The notes beneath the pieces are model-generated. The model saw nothing but the letters and a program-made list of their open reading frames with translations. It was not told the origin of the DNA and ran no database searches. Positions 25,855-34,528 of a stretch of DNA of 53,700 nt are shown one piece after another. The translations under genes and the position numbers were made by a program. Source of the stretch: Pirellula sp. (GTDB taxonomy: Bacteria; Planctomycetota; Planctomycetia; Pirellulales; Pirellulaceae); assembly GCA_021299695.1 (NCBI GenBank), contig JAJTEK010000028.1, positions 1 to 53,700 on the forward strand, in the 5' to 3' direction. How positions within the stretch are numbered: position 1 is the first letter of the stretch; each line of letters opens with the position of its first letter.

Positions 25855-26978
25855 CCCAGAGAAACTCAGCGCAAGACATCATCCATCGATCGAGCCGAAG
25901 TTTCTCAATCGCTTCTTGGTTTCTTCCAGTAGCGACACGAAGCAAAGTATGGGCCCTCTACGCTTGGTGTCGCAGTCTCGACGATGCGGTTGATCTTGCG
26001 ACCAGTCCGAATCAAGCCAAAGAAAATCTGCAGCGTTTCGAGAACGATTTGATCGGAGCTCACGATCATGAACCTCCACAGCAGCCCGCCTCGGAGTGGA
26101 TCCTCCCCTTAGTTCAAAACAGACAGATTCATTCCCGTCACGCGCTGGAATTGATCGAAGGAATGCGCATGGACCTCGACGGCTATGAGGTCCAGACCGA
26201 GGCCGATTTAGAGAAGTACTGCTACCATGCAGCCGGCACGGTCGGTTTGATGATGACTTCCCTGATGGGGGTCAAGGAACACGCTGCAGACCGTCATGCG
26301 ATTGCCCTGGGTGTTGCGATGCAACTGACGAATATCGCCCGGGATGTCAAAGAGGACGCACAGATGGGTCGATCGTACCTGCCTGGAATCACTAACCCTC
26401 TCGAAGCAAAAACGGGCGATATCGCCCAAGCGGTTCGCAAAATCCTAGACCGCGCAGAAACTCAGTATAACCTTGCAATCGATGGCATCGACTATCTCCC
26501 TTGGAGATCCCGCACCGCGATTCGAGTGGCCCTGGAAGTCTACCGCGAAATCGGACGCCAGATCCGGCGCAATGGCTACCGAGTCATGACGGGGCGAACC
26601 GTCCTGAGCAAACCCCGTTTGATAGGGGTCGCTTCGCGAGCCGTCTTGTTCGATATGCTATGCATTGTTTCCCTGGTCGCTCGACGACTACTTCACACAG
26701 GTCTTTTCTCCTTAAAGGAACCCAACATGACGAATACTCCCAACCCCTCGGATCCACACCCGATTTCCACCCCGAACCAGGCCAAACAGGTCGCTCTTGT
26801 GGGGCTCTCTTTGACCTCGATCATGGCGACTGCATTGTTCGTCATGGTGTACTTCAACCCCAAATCACAGGAGTACTCCTACCTTCCTTTGATCTACGCG
26901 GTCGGTTCGTTGCTGGCGAGCGTTTTGTTCCACAGGCTTTCGGTCCGGTATGACAAACCCAACCCGCAAGCAACCTAA
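25851..26978 (+). CDS. crtB: Phytoene synthase with C-terminal two-helix membrane extension
   Basis: Condenses two GGPP to phytoene. The two aspartate-rich motifs are D44-D-A-V-D48 (CRSLDDAVD) and D165-V-K-E-D169 (NIARDVKED). The catalytic domain ends near residue 285, the normal CrtB length. Residues 293-375 form an extra module: a Pro/Asn/Ser-rich linker and two transmembrane helices (VALVGLSLTSIMATALFVMVYF and YLPLIYAVGSLLASVLF). The module starts with a methionine codon that has a strong Shine-Dalgarno, so it may also be translated alone. It could anchor CrtB near the membrane, or be a formerly separate gene that lost its boundary. It is the last gene of the operon. Confidence 0.93.
   Translation: MTQRNSAQDIIHRSSRSFSIASWFLPVATRSKVWALYAWCRSLDDAVDLATSPNQAKENLQRFENDLIGAHDHEPPQQPASEWILPLVQNRQIHSRHALELIEGMRMDLDGYEVQTEADLEKYCYHAAGTVGLMMTSLMGVKEHAADRHAIALGVAMQLTNIARDVKEDAQMGRSYLPGITNPLEAKTGDIAQAVRKILDRAETQYNLAIDGIDYLPWRSRTAIRVALEVYREIGRQIRRNGYRVMTGRTVLSKPRLIGVASRAVLFDMLCIVSLVARRLLHTGLFSLKEPNMTNTPNPSDPHPISTPNQAKQVALVGLSLTSIMATALFVMVYFNPKSQEYSYLPLIYAVGSLLASVLFHRLSVRYDKPNPQAT
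26714..26729 (+). promoter_or_regulatory. Internal Shine-Dalgarno and ATG inside crtB
   Basis: AAAGGA at 26714-26719 lies 7 bases before an in-frame ATG at 26727 (codon 293). It is stronger than the signal before most genes in this window. Initiation here would give an 83-residue two-helix protein ending at 26978. Confidence 0.5.
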
Positions 26979-27080
26979 CGGATTGGGCTTCGGAAACTCG
27001 CTCACAAAGCAAGCCGCGTCAAGAGCCCCCAGAATTCCGCACACTCTGAGCCCTGGGCGACTGAGTGTTTACGGTTTTCT

Positions 27081-27098
27081 GTGTTTCGAAAAACACAC
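27081..27098 (+). terminator. Possible hairpin after the carotenoid operon
   Basis: Perfect arms TGTGTTT and AAACACA enclose CGAA, 103 bp after the crtB stop. A C-run, not a T-run, follows, so termination by this element is uncertain. Confidence 0.3.
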
Positions 27099-27178
27099 CC
27101 CCCCACAGAGCGGCGATCTTGAGTAAAATCTAGCGGTTGCTAACTTCCGTCAATCTCTCGATCAAGCTTCCTCCCAAC

Positions 27179-27214
27179 ATGCAAAAATCCCTCTGGATGC
27201 AAAAAACCCTCTGG
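27179..27214 (+). repeat. 18-bp tandem duplication carrying the start codon of the GDSL gene
   Basis: Two units, 27179-27196 and 27197-27214, differ at one base. They encode MQKSLW and MQKTLW at the N-terminus, so either ATG could initiate. Confidence 0.85.
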
Positions 27215-28171
27215 CATTTGGTTTTTTTCGCCGTAACATCCTCAACCCTAGTGGCCCCCTCCTGCTTCTCGACGATTTGCTCGGCGGATCAAGCCGAAGT
27301 CCAAGATCCAGTGGGCTCCTCGGTCGCCAAGCCCATCATCCAAACCGGTGACCGAATCGCCCTGATCGGAGGCGGTTGGGTCGAGCGGATGCATAACCAC
27401 CCTTGGCTCGAAATGATGCTGACCCTCGAGGTCCCCGGCGTGACGTTCCGAAATATGGGCTGGAGTGGCGACACCGTCTTCGGTGATGCCCGAGCTGTTT
27501 TTGGCTCGCGACCCGATGGGTACCAACGACTCATGCGTGACCTCGAATTCGCCGCCCCAAACTTGGCCATCCTTTGCTACGGCGAAAACGAAGCCCATGG
27601 CAGCCAAGCCGAACGCGATGAGTTCCTCAAAGGCTACCATAAACTCGTTGAAGATCTCAAACGCAAAGGTTGCCGTATCGTCATGGTGATTCCGCGTCAA
27701 CGCGAAGACGCCGGACCTCAATTTCCCAACCCTCGCTATTACAACGGTAACCTTGCCCAATTGGCCGAGGGCATTCGAAAAATCGCTACGGATCATCAAG
27801 CGACGATCGTCGATCTTCAGAAACTTGCTCCCGATAAACGGTTCACTGAGGAAGGAGTTGTTTGGAACGACCAAGGCTATCAAGAGGGGGCTCGTGAAAT
27901 CCTCGCCCAGCTCGGTTACAAGAAACTCGCGATCGATCGTATGCTTCCCAACACCGATTCGGTTTCGCAGTTACGCACCGCGATCCAATCGAAGAACGAG
28001 TGGTTCTTTCATCGCTATCGACCACAAAACGAAACCTACTTGTTCCTCTTCAGAAAGCACGAACAAGGCAACAACGCCGTCGAAGTCGAGCAAATGGAGA
28101 AGTTCGTCCGCGATGGAGAATCCAAAATCGCCCAATGGCTCAACTCTGAAAAATGGGCTCCAGCACCCTGA
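27179..28171 (+). CDS. Secreted SGNH/GDSL-type hydrolase family protein
   Basis: An exported protein of 330 residues with a signal peptide (FFAVTSSTLVAPSCFSTICSA). The SGNH-like domain starts at IIQTGDRIALIGGGWVERM and includes FRNMGWSGDTVFGD and a GEN-type block (CYGENEAH). The first block replaces the usual GDSL serine with GGGW, as in the planctomycete subfamily typically linked to haem-binding PSCyt proteins, so esterase activity is uncertain. Start choice: the ATG at 27179 begins a tandem 18-bp duplication that supplies a second ATG at 27197; an upstream TTG at 27137 is possible but less likely. It is followed by an FG-GAP protein 84 bp downstream. Confidence 0.78.
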   Translation: MQKSLWMQKTLWHLVFFAVTSSTLVAPSCFSTICSADQAEVQDPVGSSVAKPIIQTGDRIALIGGGWVERMHNHPWLEMMLTLEVPGVTFRNMGWSGDTVFGDARAVFGSRPDGYQRLMRDLEFAAPNLAILCYGENEAHGSQAERDEFLKGYHKLVEDLKRKGCRIVMVIPRQREDAGPQFPNPRYYNGNLAQLAEGIRKIATDHQATIVDLQKLAPDKRFTEEGVVWNDQGYQEGAREILAQLGYKKLAIDRMLPNTDSVSQLRTAIQSKNEWFFHRYRPQNETYLFLFRKHEQGNNAVEVEQMEKFVRDGESKIAQWLNSEKWAPAP

Positions 28172-28255
28172 TCGCTGGCCACATCCCCGCCGCCGATCCT
28201 GCCTGCCTGATCCTTCAAAGCCCTCCAAGTAACCCCCAATAGAAAACCAACCGTT

Positions 28256-29497
28256 ATGAAAGACCTTCGCAAGCCCCGACGATTTCCAACAGCCACCGCG
28301 TTTGCAGCAACCGTAATCGCGACCGCATCGGCAGGACTATTTTGCTCGAGCACCTCGGTCGCCAAGCCTGAAGATCCCCTCTCGATCGATAAAGCCCTAC
28401 CCATCCGCTGGGAAATCGAACCCCTGGCCCTCGATGCCAACGAAGGCTGCGCGATCGCAGATATCAACGGGGATTCCAAGCTGGATATCGTTGCCGGAAG
28501 GAACTGGTATCCGAGCCCGACGTTTGTCCCAAGACCCCTGCGAACGATCGAGGACTGGAACGGCTATATCCAAAGCAATGGAGATTTTCCATTCGATGTC
28601 AACCGAGATGGAAGAATCGATGTCATCGCCGGATCCTTCGTCCCCACCGAATTAGCCTGGTACGAAAATCCTGGCGAGGAAGGACTTCGGCTCGGTCAGA
28701 CCTGGAAACGCAATCTGTGGGTCGATACCAAAGCTTCCGAAAACGAGGCCCAGTTGATGCATGACATCGACCAAGATGGGATCCCCGACTGGGTCGTCAA
28801 CAGTTGGAATACCAAAAACCCACTGACCGTCTGGAGACTCGTCGATAACGGAATCCGAGATGGCAAGCAAGCCAGCTACTCACTCGAACAAAAAGTCATC
28901 GGTAAATCCGGCAACCAACACGGCATGGGGGTCGGCGATCTCAATGGCGATGGACGCAACGATGTACTCGTCGGGCACGGTTGGTACGAGCAACCCGAAA
29001 AGCCCTGGGAAGGAGATTGGAAATTCCATGCCGATTGGAACATCCAAGGGAGCATCCCTATGATCGTCGTCGATCTGGATAAGGATGGCAAAAACGATGT
29101 CATCGTCGGTCAAGGTCACGACTACGGTTTATACTGGTGGCGGCAAACCGGAAAAACCGCTGAAGGAACCATCGAGTTCGATCGCAAACTCATCGACAAC
29201 CGTTTCTCCCAACCCCATGCCATCGCCATGGCAGACTTAGATGGCGATGGCAAGCAAGAGATCATCACCGGCAAGCGTTACTATGCGCACAATGGCGGTG
29301 ACCCAGGCGGAAAGGACATGCCCGAACTCCAGGCCTACTCGTACATCGACGGCCAATTCACTCGCTCGACGATCGAACGAGGACACGTCGGAGTGGGGCT
29401 TCAGATCGCAACCGGGGATCTCAACGGAGATGGTCGCATCGATATTGCTGTCGCTGGCAAATCCGGAACGTATGCGATCTTGAACTTGCCTAAATAA
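28256..29497 (+). CDS. Secreted FG-GAP/VCBS repeat protein
   Basis: An exported 413-residue protein with a signal peptide (about residues 12-37). It has a beta-propeller built from FG-GAP/VCBS repeats, each with a calcium loop of the type DxNGDxxxD: DINGDSKLD, DVNRDGRID, DIDQDGIPD, DLNGDGRND, DLDKDGKND, DLDGDGKQE and DLNGDGRID. Seven such loops are consistent with a seven-bladed propeller. These proteins are abundant in Planctomycetes and are thought to act outside the cell in binding; no enzymatic residues are evident. It ends 23 bp before the convergent tatD-like gene. Confidence 0.9.
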   Translation: MKDLRKPRRFPTATAFAATVIATASAGLFCSSTSVAKPEDPLSIDKALPIRWEIEPLALDANEGCAIADINGDSKLDIVAGRNWYPSPTFVPRPLRTIEDWNGYIQSNGDFPFDVNRDGRIDVIAGSFVPTELAWYENPGEEGLRLGQTWKRNLWVDTKASENEAQLMHDIDQDGIPDWVVNSWNTKNPLTVWRLVDNGIRDGKQASYSLEQKVIGKSGNQHGMGVGDLNGDGRNDVLVGHGWYEQPEKPWEGDWKFHADWNIQGSIPMIVVDLDKDGKNDVIVGQGHDYGLYWWRQTGKTAEGTIEFDRKLIDNRFSQPHAIAMADLDGDGKQEIITGKRYYAHNGGDPGGKDMPELQAYSYIDGQFTRSTIERGHVGVGLQIATGDLNGDGRIDIAVAGKSGTYAILNLPK

Positions 29498-29520
29498 TCT
29501 CCCAGCCAGGACGCTTGGAC

Positions 29521-30339
29521 CTACTCCACAGCGCCCATGCGTTCAAACAAACGGAGCGCATTGTTTGTCGTCACCTCGGCCATCTGCCATTCGGATTGTC
29601 CGTGCAACCCGGCAAGCACGCGGCCGGTATAAGCCACAAACGCAGGCTCGTTGCATCGAGCGCTGCGTTTAGGCTCAGGGCTCAAGTAAGGCGCATCGGT
29701 TTCGACCAGCAATCGGTCGATCGGCAAACGACTCGCCGTCTGCCGCAAAGAGTCGTTCTTTTTGTAGGTCAGCATTCCAGAGAAACTGATGTACAAACCC
29801 ATCGCAATGCACTCGGAAGCCACTTCGTAACTGCTACAAAACGAATGCATCACTCCCTTCAACGGACCGTTGCGATGCTCTTGTCGTAATAACTCGAGCA
29901 TCGGCTCATCGCACTCTCGCGAGTGGATGATCACCGGCAAACCGGTCTGGCGACTCAAGCCCCAATGCCTTCGAAAATTGGTCATTTGGACCTCGAAAGG
30001 GCAATCGTCCCAATGCTTGTCCAAGCCTGTCTCACCCAACGCGCACACTCGTGAGTCAGACACCTTCGCGCAGATCTTTTCCCAATCGCCTGGCTTCTCC
30101 TGCTGCGCATAATTCGGATGGATTCCTACACTCTGGAAGATCCGTGGCTTTGCTGCCTCATACTGCTCCCATTCTCGGTAGACCCCATCGATCGTATCGA
30201 GCGAATCGGCATCTACCGCTACGCAAAGAACCCTCCTGACCCCGTAGACCATCGATTCAGACAGCAAGCTTGGAAGCTTGCTCTGGAACCTCTCGTCCGC
30301 AAGATGCGCATGCGTGTCAGTCCAACCCGTGGTAACCAT
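29521..30339 (-). CDS. TatD family metal-dependent hydrolase
   Basis: A TIM-barrel metallo-hydrolase of 272 residues, cytosolic, with DNase/3'-5' exonuclease activity in characterised homologues. Metal ligands are visible in order: DTHAHL (H10, H12), GETGLD (glutamate), VIIHSRE, GVMHSFCSS and VETDAPYL. The sequence is complete and ordinary. It lies 66 bp downstream of the FAD oxidoreductase on the same strand. Confidence 0.93.
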   Translation of the reverse strand: MVTTGWTDTHAHLADERFQSKLPSLLSESMVYGVRRVLCVAVDADSLDTIDGVYREWEQYEAAKPRIFQSVGIHPNYAQQEKPGDWEKICAKVSDSRVCALGETGLDKHWDDCPFEVQMTNFRRHWGLSRQTGLPVIIHSRECDEPMLELLRQEHRNGPLKGVMHSFCSSYEVASECIAMGLYISFSGMLTYKKNDSLRQTASRLPIDRLLVETDAPYLSPEPKRSARCNEPAFVAYTGRVLAGLHGQSEWQMAEVTTNNALRLFERMGAVE

Positions 30340-30405
30340 CGATCACTTGACTCCTGACGCATCCTTGGAATTGCGTTTTAAAAAGATAGAAAATACTCAT
30401 CGCCC

Positions 30406-31530
30406 CTAGACCTTACGTCGGTCGTACCGCAATACCTTCTCGATCGGTATACGGAATTCCAACTCATCGAGCAGCAGTTGAGCAAGTCTAGGAGCCATCA
30501 AGCTTCCTTTCGAGCCCAATCCGTTTAGGCATACCAAATTCCTGTGCTCAGGATGAGAACCGATCAGCGGATGCCTATCGTAACTGGCAGGTCTTACCGA
30601 GGCCCGCTGTTCGATCCATTGCACATCAGCTTGGGGCTCTTCGAAAAAGCCCTTCCACCGACCGATCAACTCCGCTCGTGCTTCGAGTCCAACAGGCGAT
30701 TCAATAAGGCACTCTTGGGGGTCTCGTGCGTAGGTAGCTCCGAGCAAATAACGCGATGGACCCCAAGGTACGATCCAACCGTCCCGATGCACCACATGCT
30801 CGATCTGTTTCGAGCCTGCAAAGACCTCTAAAACGTCCCCGCGAGCCGGATGCAAAGGCAATTCCCCAAACCACGCGTTCGAACGCGCCTCGAGCCCCTG
30901 GGCCAAAGCGATCCATCGGGCTTGCAAGTCCAAACCCTCGATCCGCATGCACTGCCGGGTCGGTACAAGCACATGCTGAAGGTCAACAAGGGCATCGTAC
31001 AACAATCCTCGCTGGCCCAAAAATGCACGCGTCGCATCTACATAAGCCTCGGTGCTCAAGCGAGCCGCAGGGAACATCGAGAAACCTCCCCATGGGGCGG
31101 CAAAACCACTCAAATCGCTTGCGGACAAAAGCTCCACCTCAAGCGATCCGACATAATCTGCCGACTCAGGACCAATCCATCGCTCTTCAAAGTCAGCTCG
31201 TTGCTGGGCGCTCGTAAAAATCCTCAAGGCCGGTGCAACGGACCAAATTGTCCTTTGGGTAGACTCTTGGACAAATCGATAAAGCGAATCCGCAGCACTG
31301 TAATATTCGTCGAAGCGCCATGAGAGCGCAAACCGTCCACCAGTGATCGGAGTGACCAATCCGGCCGCGACACGCGAGGAACTCGATGGCCTGAGCTTAT
31401 CGACCAGAGCCACCCGATGCCCTCGGCGAATCCCCTCCCATACCAAAGCGCAACCTGCCAGCCCCCCTCCAACGACGACAAGGTCCACCTTCACTGGATC
31501 CTTGGCACCTGAATTCATCGGCGATTTCAT
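30406..31530 (-). CDS. FAD-dependent oxidoreductase (DAO/glycine oxidase family)
   Basis: A 374-residue flavoprotein with Rossmann motif VDLVVVGGGLAGCALVWEGIRRGHRVALVD near the N-terminus. VAAGLVTPITGGRF follows, as in D-amino-acid oxidase and MnmC C-terminal domain relatives. The C-terminal HPLIGSHPEHRNLVCLNGLGSKGSLMAPRLAQLL is the second FAD-contact region. The substrate is unknown. Initiation could be at either of two nearby ATGs (31530 or 31518). It is divergent from the zinc-ribbon gene. Confidence 0.85.
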   Translation of the reverse strand: MKSPMNSGAKDPVKVDLVVVGGGLAGCALVWEGIRRGHRVALVDKLRPSSSSRVAAGLVTPITGGRFALSWRFDEYYSAADSLYRFVQESTQRTIWSVAPALRIFTSAQQRADFEERWIGPESADYVGSLEVELLSASDLSGFAAPWGGFSMFPAARLSTEAYVDATRAFLGQRGLLYDALVDLQHVLVPTRQCMRIEGLDLQARWIALAQGLEARSNAWFGELPLHPARGDVLEVFAGSKQIEHVVHRDGWIVPWGPSRYLLGATYARDPQECLIESPVGLEARAELIGRWKGFFEEPQADVQWIEQRASVRPASYDRHPLIGSHPEHRNLVCLNGLGSKGSLMAPRLAQLLLDELEFRIPIEKVLRYDRRKV

Positions 31531-31657
31531 CGTTTTGCTGGTTTTCCTCCCCTGCGTTTGCCTTGGGCAATCCGAAATATCTACAATAAATCACATCGCG
31601 ACTTCCCGCGATCCAAACAGCCAATCGACGACCCGCTCCCTTAAGGATACTACTTGC

Positions 31658-32716
31658 GTGGATCCCTTTCGCATCGTTTGTCCAGCATGTTCCACGAAAT
31701 TGGTCGTGCGTCAACCTGAACTCGTCGGTCGGACCGTTCCGTGCCCGAAGTGCAAAAATGCGATCCATGTCGTACGAGCAGGCGAAGTCTCCTGGAATCC
31801 AGGCTCGGTCGCTGCAGGCGACCTGAGCAGCTTGGACTCCTCTGAGCCAAAAAAGGCCAATCCACCGGCCAATCCAACGGCCAAAGCTCCCCAAAAGCCT
31901 ACTTCGAACGTCAACTCCGAAGCGATCACGAAAGCCGATCCAGGAGACTGGGACCTCGAGGCCTTCGAATCGGTGCTGGCAGAGCAAAATGCACCCTCGG
32001 GCAATCTTGCCCAAGGCGGCTTCTTTCGAGACAGCAGTGCCGAACCATCGCCAAGTCGCAAAAAAGAAACCGAACCCTTCGCGATCCAACCCCTGGACCC
32101 AACCACAAGCTCCGTCGGCTCGACCGCCGTCCCGGCAGCCGCCTGGCAGAGCCCACAAGCCAAAGCGCGCCGCCAACTCCTAACCTTGATCGTCGTCGGG
32201 ATCTCCGCTTGCTTGCTTGCCGCTTTGGCCTTCGTCGCTTTTCTTAACTATGTCAAAACAAACCGCGACCAGCCCGAAATCCAAAACAATCCACCCGCTG
32301 CCGCAATCCAGCCCGCCGAGCCGAACCTTCAAAAAGCCCAGGATCTTGCAAGGCAACCCGAACTGGACAAACCACCCGAACTGACCCTCGAGGCAGCACC
32401 GGGTGTCAACAGGATCGAACCGATGGTCCCTGCCGATCCCACAGAACCCATCGCAGCACAAGCCCCAGGTTTGAAAGTCAACCCACTGGCTCCCCCTCCC
32501 GAAAACAGCATTCCTGAAAAAGATCCAACTCACACTCAGATCCCAGCCATCGACCAGCCCCCACCGATCGACCAGCCCCCACCGATCGATGAGCCACTGC
32601 CATCGATCTTCAAAGACTTTCTCCCGATCTTCGATCGATCCAGCCAACCGGGTTGGAGCGACCTAGGCAAAGAAGGAGACAAGACAATCGATCAAGAGTT
32701 ATCGATCGAAAATTAA
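31658..32716 (+). CDS. Zinc-ribbon membrane protein, N-terminal part (interrupted gene)
   Basis: A GTG at 31658, preceded by AAGGA about 10 bases upstream, starts MDPFRIVCPACSTKLVV. It begins with a CxxC...CPKC zinc ribbon of the MJ0042 type (residues about 7-32). A long Pro/Ala/Glu-rich low-complexity region follows, then one transmembrane helix (LLTLIVVGISACLLAALAFVAFL, about 175-197) and another Pro-rich stretch with an 18-bp tandem repeat. Translation ends at a TAA (32714-32716), but the same frame stays open for another 1065 bases and the downstream part reads like the periplasmic domain expected here. I therefore treat this as the first half of one interrupted gene. Confidence 0.7.
   Translation: MDPFRIVCPACSTKLVVRQPELVGRTVPCPKCKNAIHVVRAGEVSWNPGSVAAGDLSSLDSSEPKKANPPANPTAKAPQKPTSNVNSEAITKADPGDWDLEAFESVLAEQNAPSGNLAQGGFFRDSSAEPSPSRKKETEPFAIQPLDPTTSSVGSTAVPAAAWQSPQAKARRQLLTLIVVGISACLLAALAFVAFLNYVKTNRDQPEIQNNPPAAAIQPAEPNLQKAQDLARQPELDKPPELTLEAAPGVNRIEPMVPADPTEPIAAQAPGLKVNPLAPPPENSIPEKDPTHTQIPAIDQPPPIDQPPPIDEPLPSIFKDFLPIFDRSSQPGWSDLGKEGDKTIDQELSIEN
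32549..32584 (+). repeat. 18-bp tandem duplication in the Pro-rich region
   Basis: Two identical 18-bp units (32549-32566, 32567-32584), with a third degenerate start, encode repeated IDQPPP. Confidence 0.85.
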
Positions 32717-33784
32717 CGAAAATTCGGGCGAATTCGAACCCCTGAGCTGACTGTCCTGAACTTTGTGCATTGGCTCAACCGAATCACAGGCCATGCGATC
32801 TCTATCGATTGGTTCTTGTTCAACCTCTCGGACGTCGGGCTCGATACACCCTTTAAACTTGAATCCGAAGGGACCAGCGGCGGTGAGATCCTCAAGCAAT
32901 TCACGGCTCAGATAGGCGCCCAGGTCGATACCGATCCCCAAGGCTTCGTTTTCATTAGGCCATTGACCGAGAAACTATCGAATAAGCTCAAACCCGACGG
33001 AACCACGCCCCTTGGAACGCTGGCCAAAGGGCTTCCCGACGGCCAAGACCAATCGATCCTAAGACTCGTCTTGGACCTTCTGGAGGTCGATGGTTGCCAG
33101 TACAACGAGGGCAAACTCGCCTGGGGCCCCGACTCAACTGCTTACCAGCAGGCCCAGGTCCTAGCGGCCCTTGCATCGATTCGTGAAGCGATCGCGATGG
33201 CCGAGCCCGGCGACAATCAAGCTGGCGACAATCAAGTCTTTGACTTCAACCGACCCGAAGCTTGGATGAGTCTACTTCGCAAAAGCCAGATGAAACTTCC
33301 TAAGGAACAAGTCCTTTACGAGGAGCGACCGATCCTCGACATCATGATCAAGTCGGCCCAAGCTAGCCAATGCGAGCTATTGATCGATTGGCCAGCCGTT
33401 TGGTCCCATGGCCTTCACCCCAACCGCATGGCCTTGTCCCTGCTACGTGGCCGAACGATGCTCGAGGTCTTCAACCGTTTCCTTGAGGATCACTCGCTGG
33501 AACTCGTGCCACTCGACAGTCGAACTTGGATGCTCACGACCGAGGGGCAAAGACGCTCGATGATCCGACTCCTGGCGGTTCGAACCGATCGCGGAGTCTC
33601 CTTAGAGGACATGCGGGTATCGCTCAGAGGACTCGTCCCAAGAAGCGCAAACGGCAAGTCGTTGTTCAGGTCAGAGTTAGTACCCGGTGCTCCTGGTGTC
33701 GCGCTGCTTCGAATCTGCCCACCAAACTCGAACCTTCTTGGCGATGAGGAACTTGTCGGGGCCCTTGGCCAAAAAACCCGTTGA
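32717..33784 (+). pseudogene. C-terminal continuation of the zinc-ribbon protein after an in-frame TAA
   Basis: Read in the same frame as the preceding gene directly after its TAA, this stretch begins RKFGRIRTPELTVLNFVHWLNRITGHAISIDWF and stays open for 355 codons. That opening resembles the short secretin/TonB N-terminal-like domains that follow the membrane helix in planctomycete proteins of this layout (a strand, then a helix in FVHWLNRITG, then ISIDW). A second similar unit occurs later (YEERPILDIMIKSAQASQCELLIDW). The first possible internal start is a GTG at 32765 with no Shine-Dalgarno, and it would cut the domain. A nonsense mutation, a sequencing error or readthrough are the options. 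It ends 9 bp before a convergent gene. Confidence 0.6.
33209..33238 (+). repeat. 15-bp tandem duplication
   Basis: Units 33209-33223 and 33224-33238 encode GDNQA and GDNQV and differ only in the last two bases. Confidence 0.8.
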
Positions 33785-33793
33785 TGGCTTGGT

Positions 33794-34528
33794 CTAACCT
33801 CTTTTTTTCGAGCGATGGATCGCCGAGGCTTTGAGCAAGGCAGAAAATGCCGAGCGGGCTTCTCGGAGCGAAATCTTCGATTGTCCGAGTCGTCGCTCTT
33901 GATAGACGATGGGCACTTCGGTGACTTGTGCCCCGGACTTGAGCAAGTGGGCTAGGATCTCCTCGAGAAACCCGTATCCGGTTTCCTGCAGCCCATCGAG
34001 ATCGATCGTTTCGAGCATCGCCACACGGTACATTCGGTAAGCGCTACTGCAATCTCGAATCGACCAACCGACCATCTGGCGAGCAAGCCAATTGGCAAAG
34101 CGACTGACCGCGATCCGCCGCCAAGAACATCCCTGCAAACCTCCACCGGAAACATACCGCGAACCGATCACTAGATCATAGGCATCGCGGAGAGAGACCA
34201 TTTGAGGAATCACCGCTGGGTCATGACTCAGATCCCCATCGAGATTTACAAGCCAATCGTAGCGATGCTCGATGGCGTAGTGCATCCCGGTGCGGATCGC
34301 CGTTCCGAGTCCAAGCTTCCCGGTCCGTTCGATCAATTCGACACGAGGATTGGACTTTTGGTGCGATCGAACCCAATCGGCCGTGCCGTCGGGCGAGTGG
34401 TCATCGACGATGAGAACATCGGAATCGGGCGACGCGGACCGAATCGCCTCGAGGAGGTTCGGGAGGTTTTCCCGTTCGTTGTAGGTACAGACCAGTACCA
34501 GGCTCGAGGGTGCTAACCGGCTGGTCAT
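33794..34528 (-). CDS. GT2 glycosyltransferase, polyprenol-phosphate mannose synthase-like
   Basis: A 244-residue GT-A enzyme of the Dpm1/DPMS type, transferring a sugar from a nucleotide donor to a polyprenyl phosphate at the cytoplasmic membrane face. Motifs are LVCTYNERENLPNLLEAI, VDDHSPDGT, a LDGDLSHDP metal site, GSRYVSGGG, and the acceptor-side YRMYR. Like the soluble DPMS subgroup it lacks C-terminal membrane helices. Its ATG overlaps the gyrA stop by 4 bp, so it is translationally coupled to gyrase. Mannose versus glucose cannot be told apart. Confidence 0.9.
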   Translation of the reverse strand: MTSRLAPSSLVLVCTYNERENLPNLLEAIRSASPDSDVLIVDDHSPDGTADWVRSHQKSNPRVELIERTGKLGLGTAIRTGMHYAIEHRYDWLVNLDGDLSHDPAVIPQMVSLRDAYDLVIGSRYVSGGGLQGCSWRRIAVSRFANWLARQMVGWSIRDCSSAYRMYRVAMLETIDLDGLQETGYGFLEEILAHLLKSGAQVTEVPIVYQERRLGQSKISLREARSAFSALLKASAIHRSKKRG

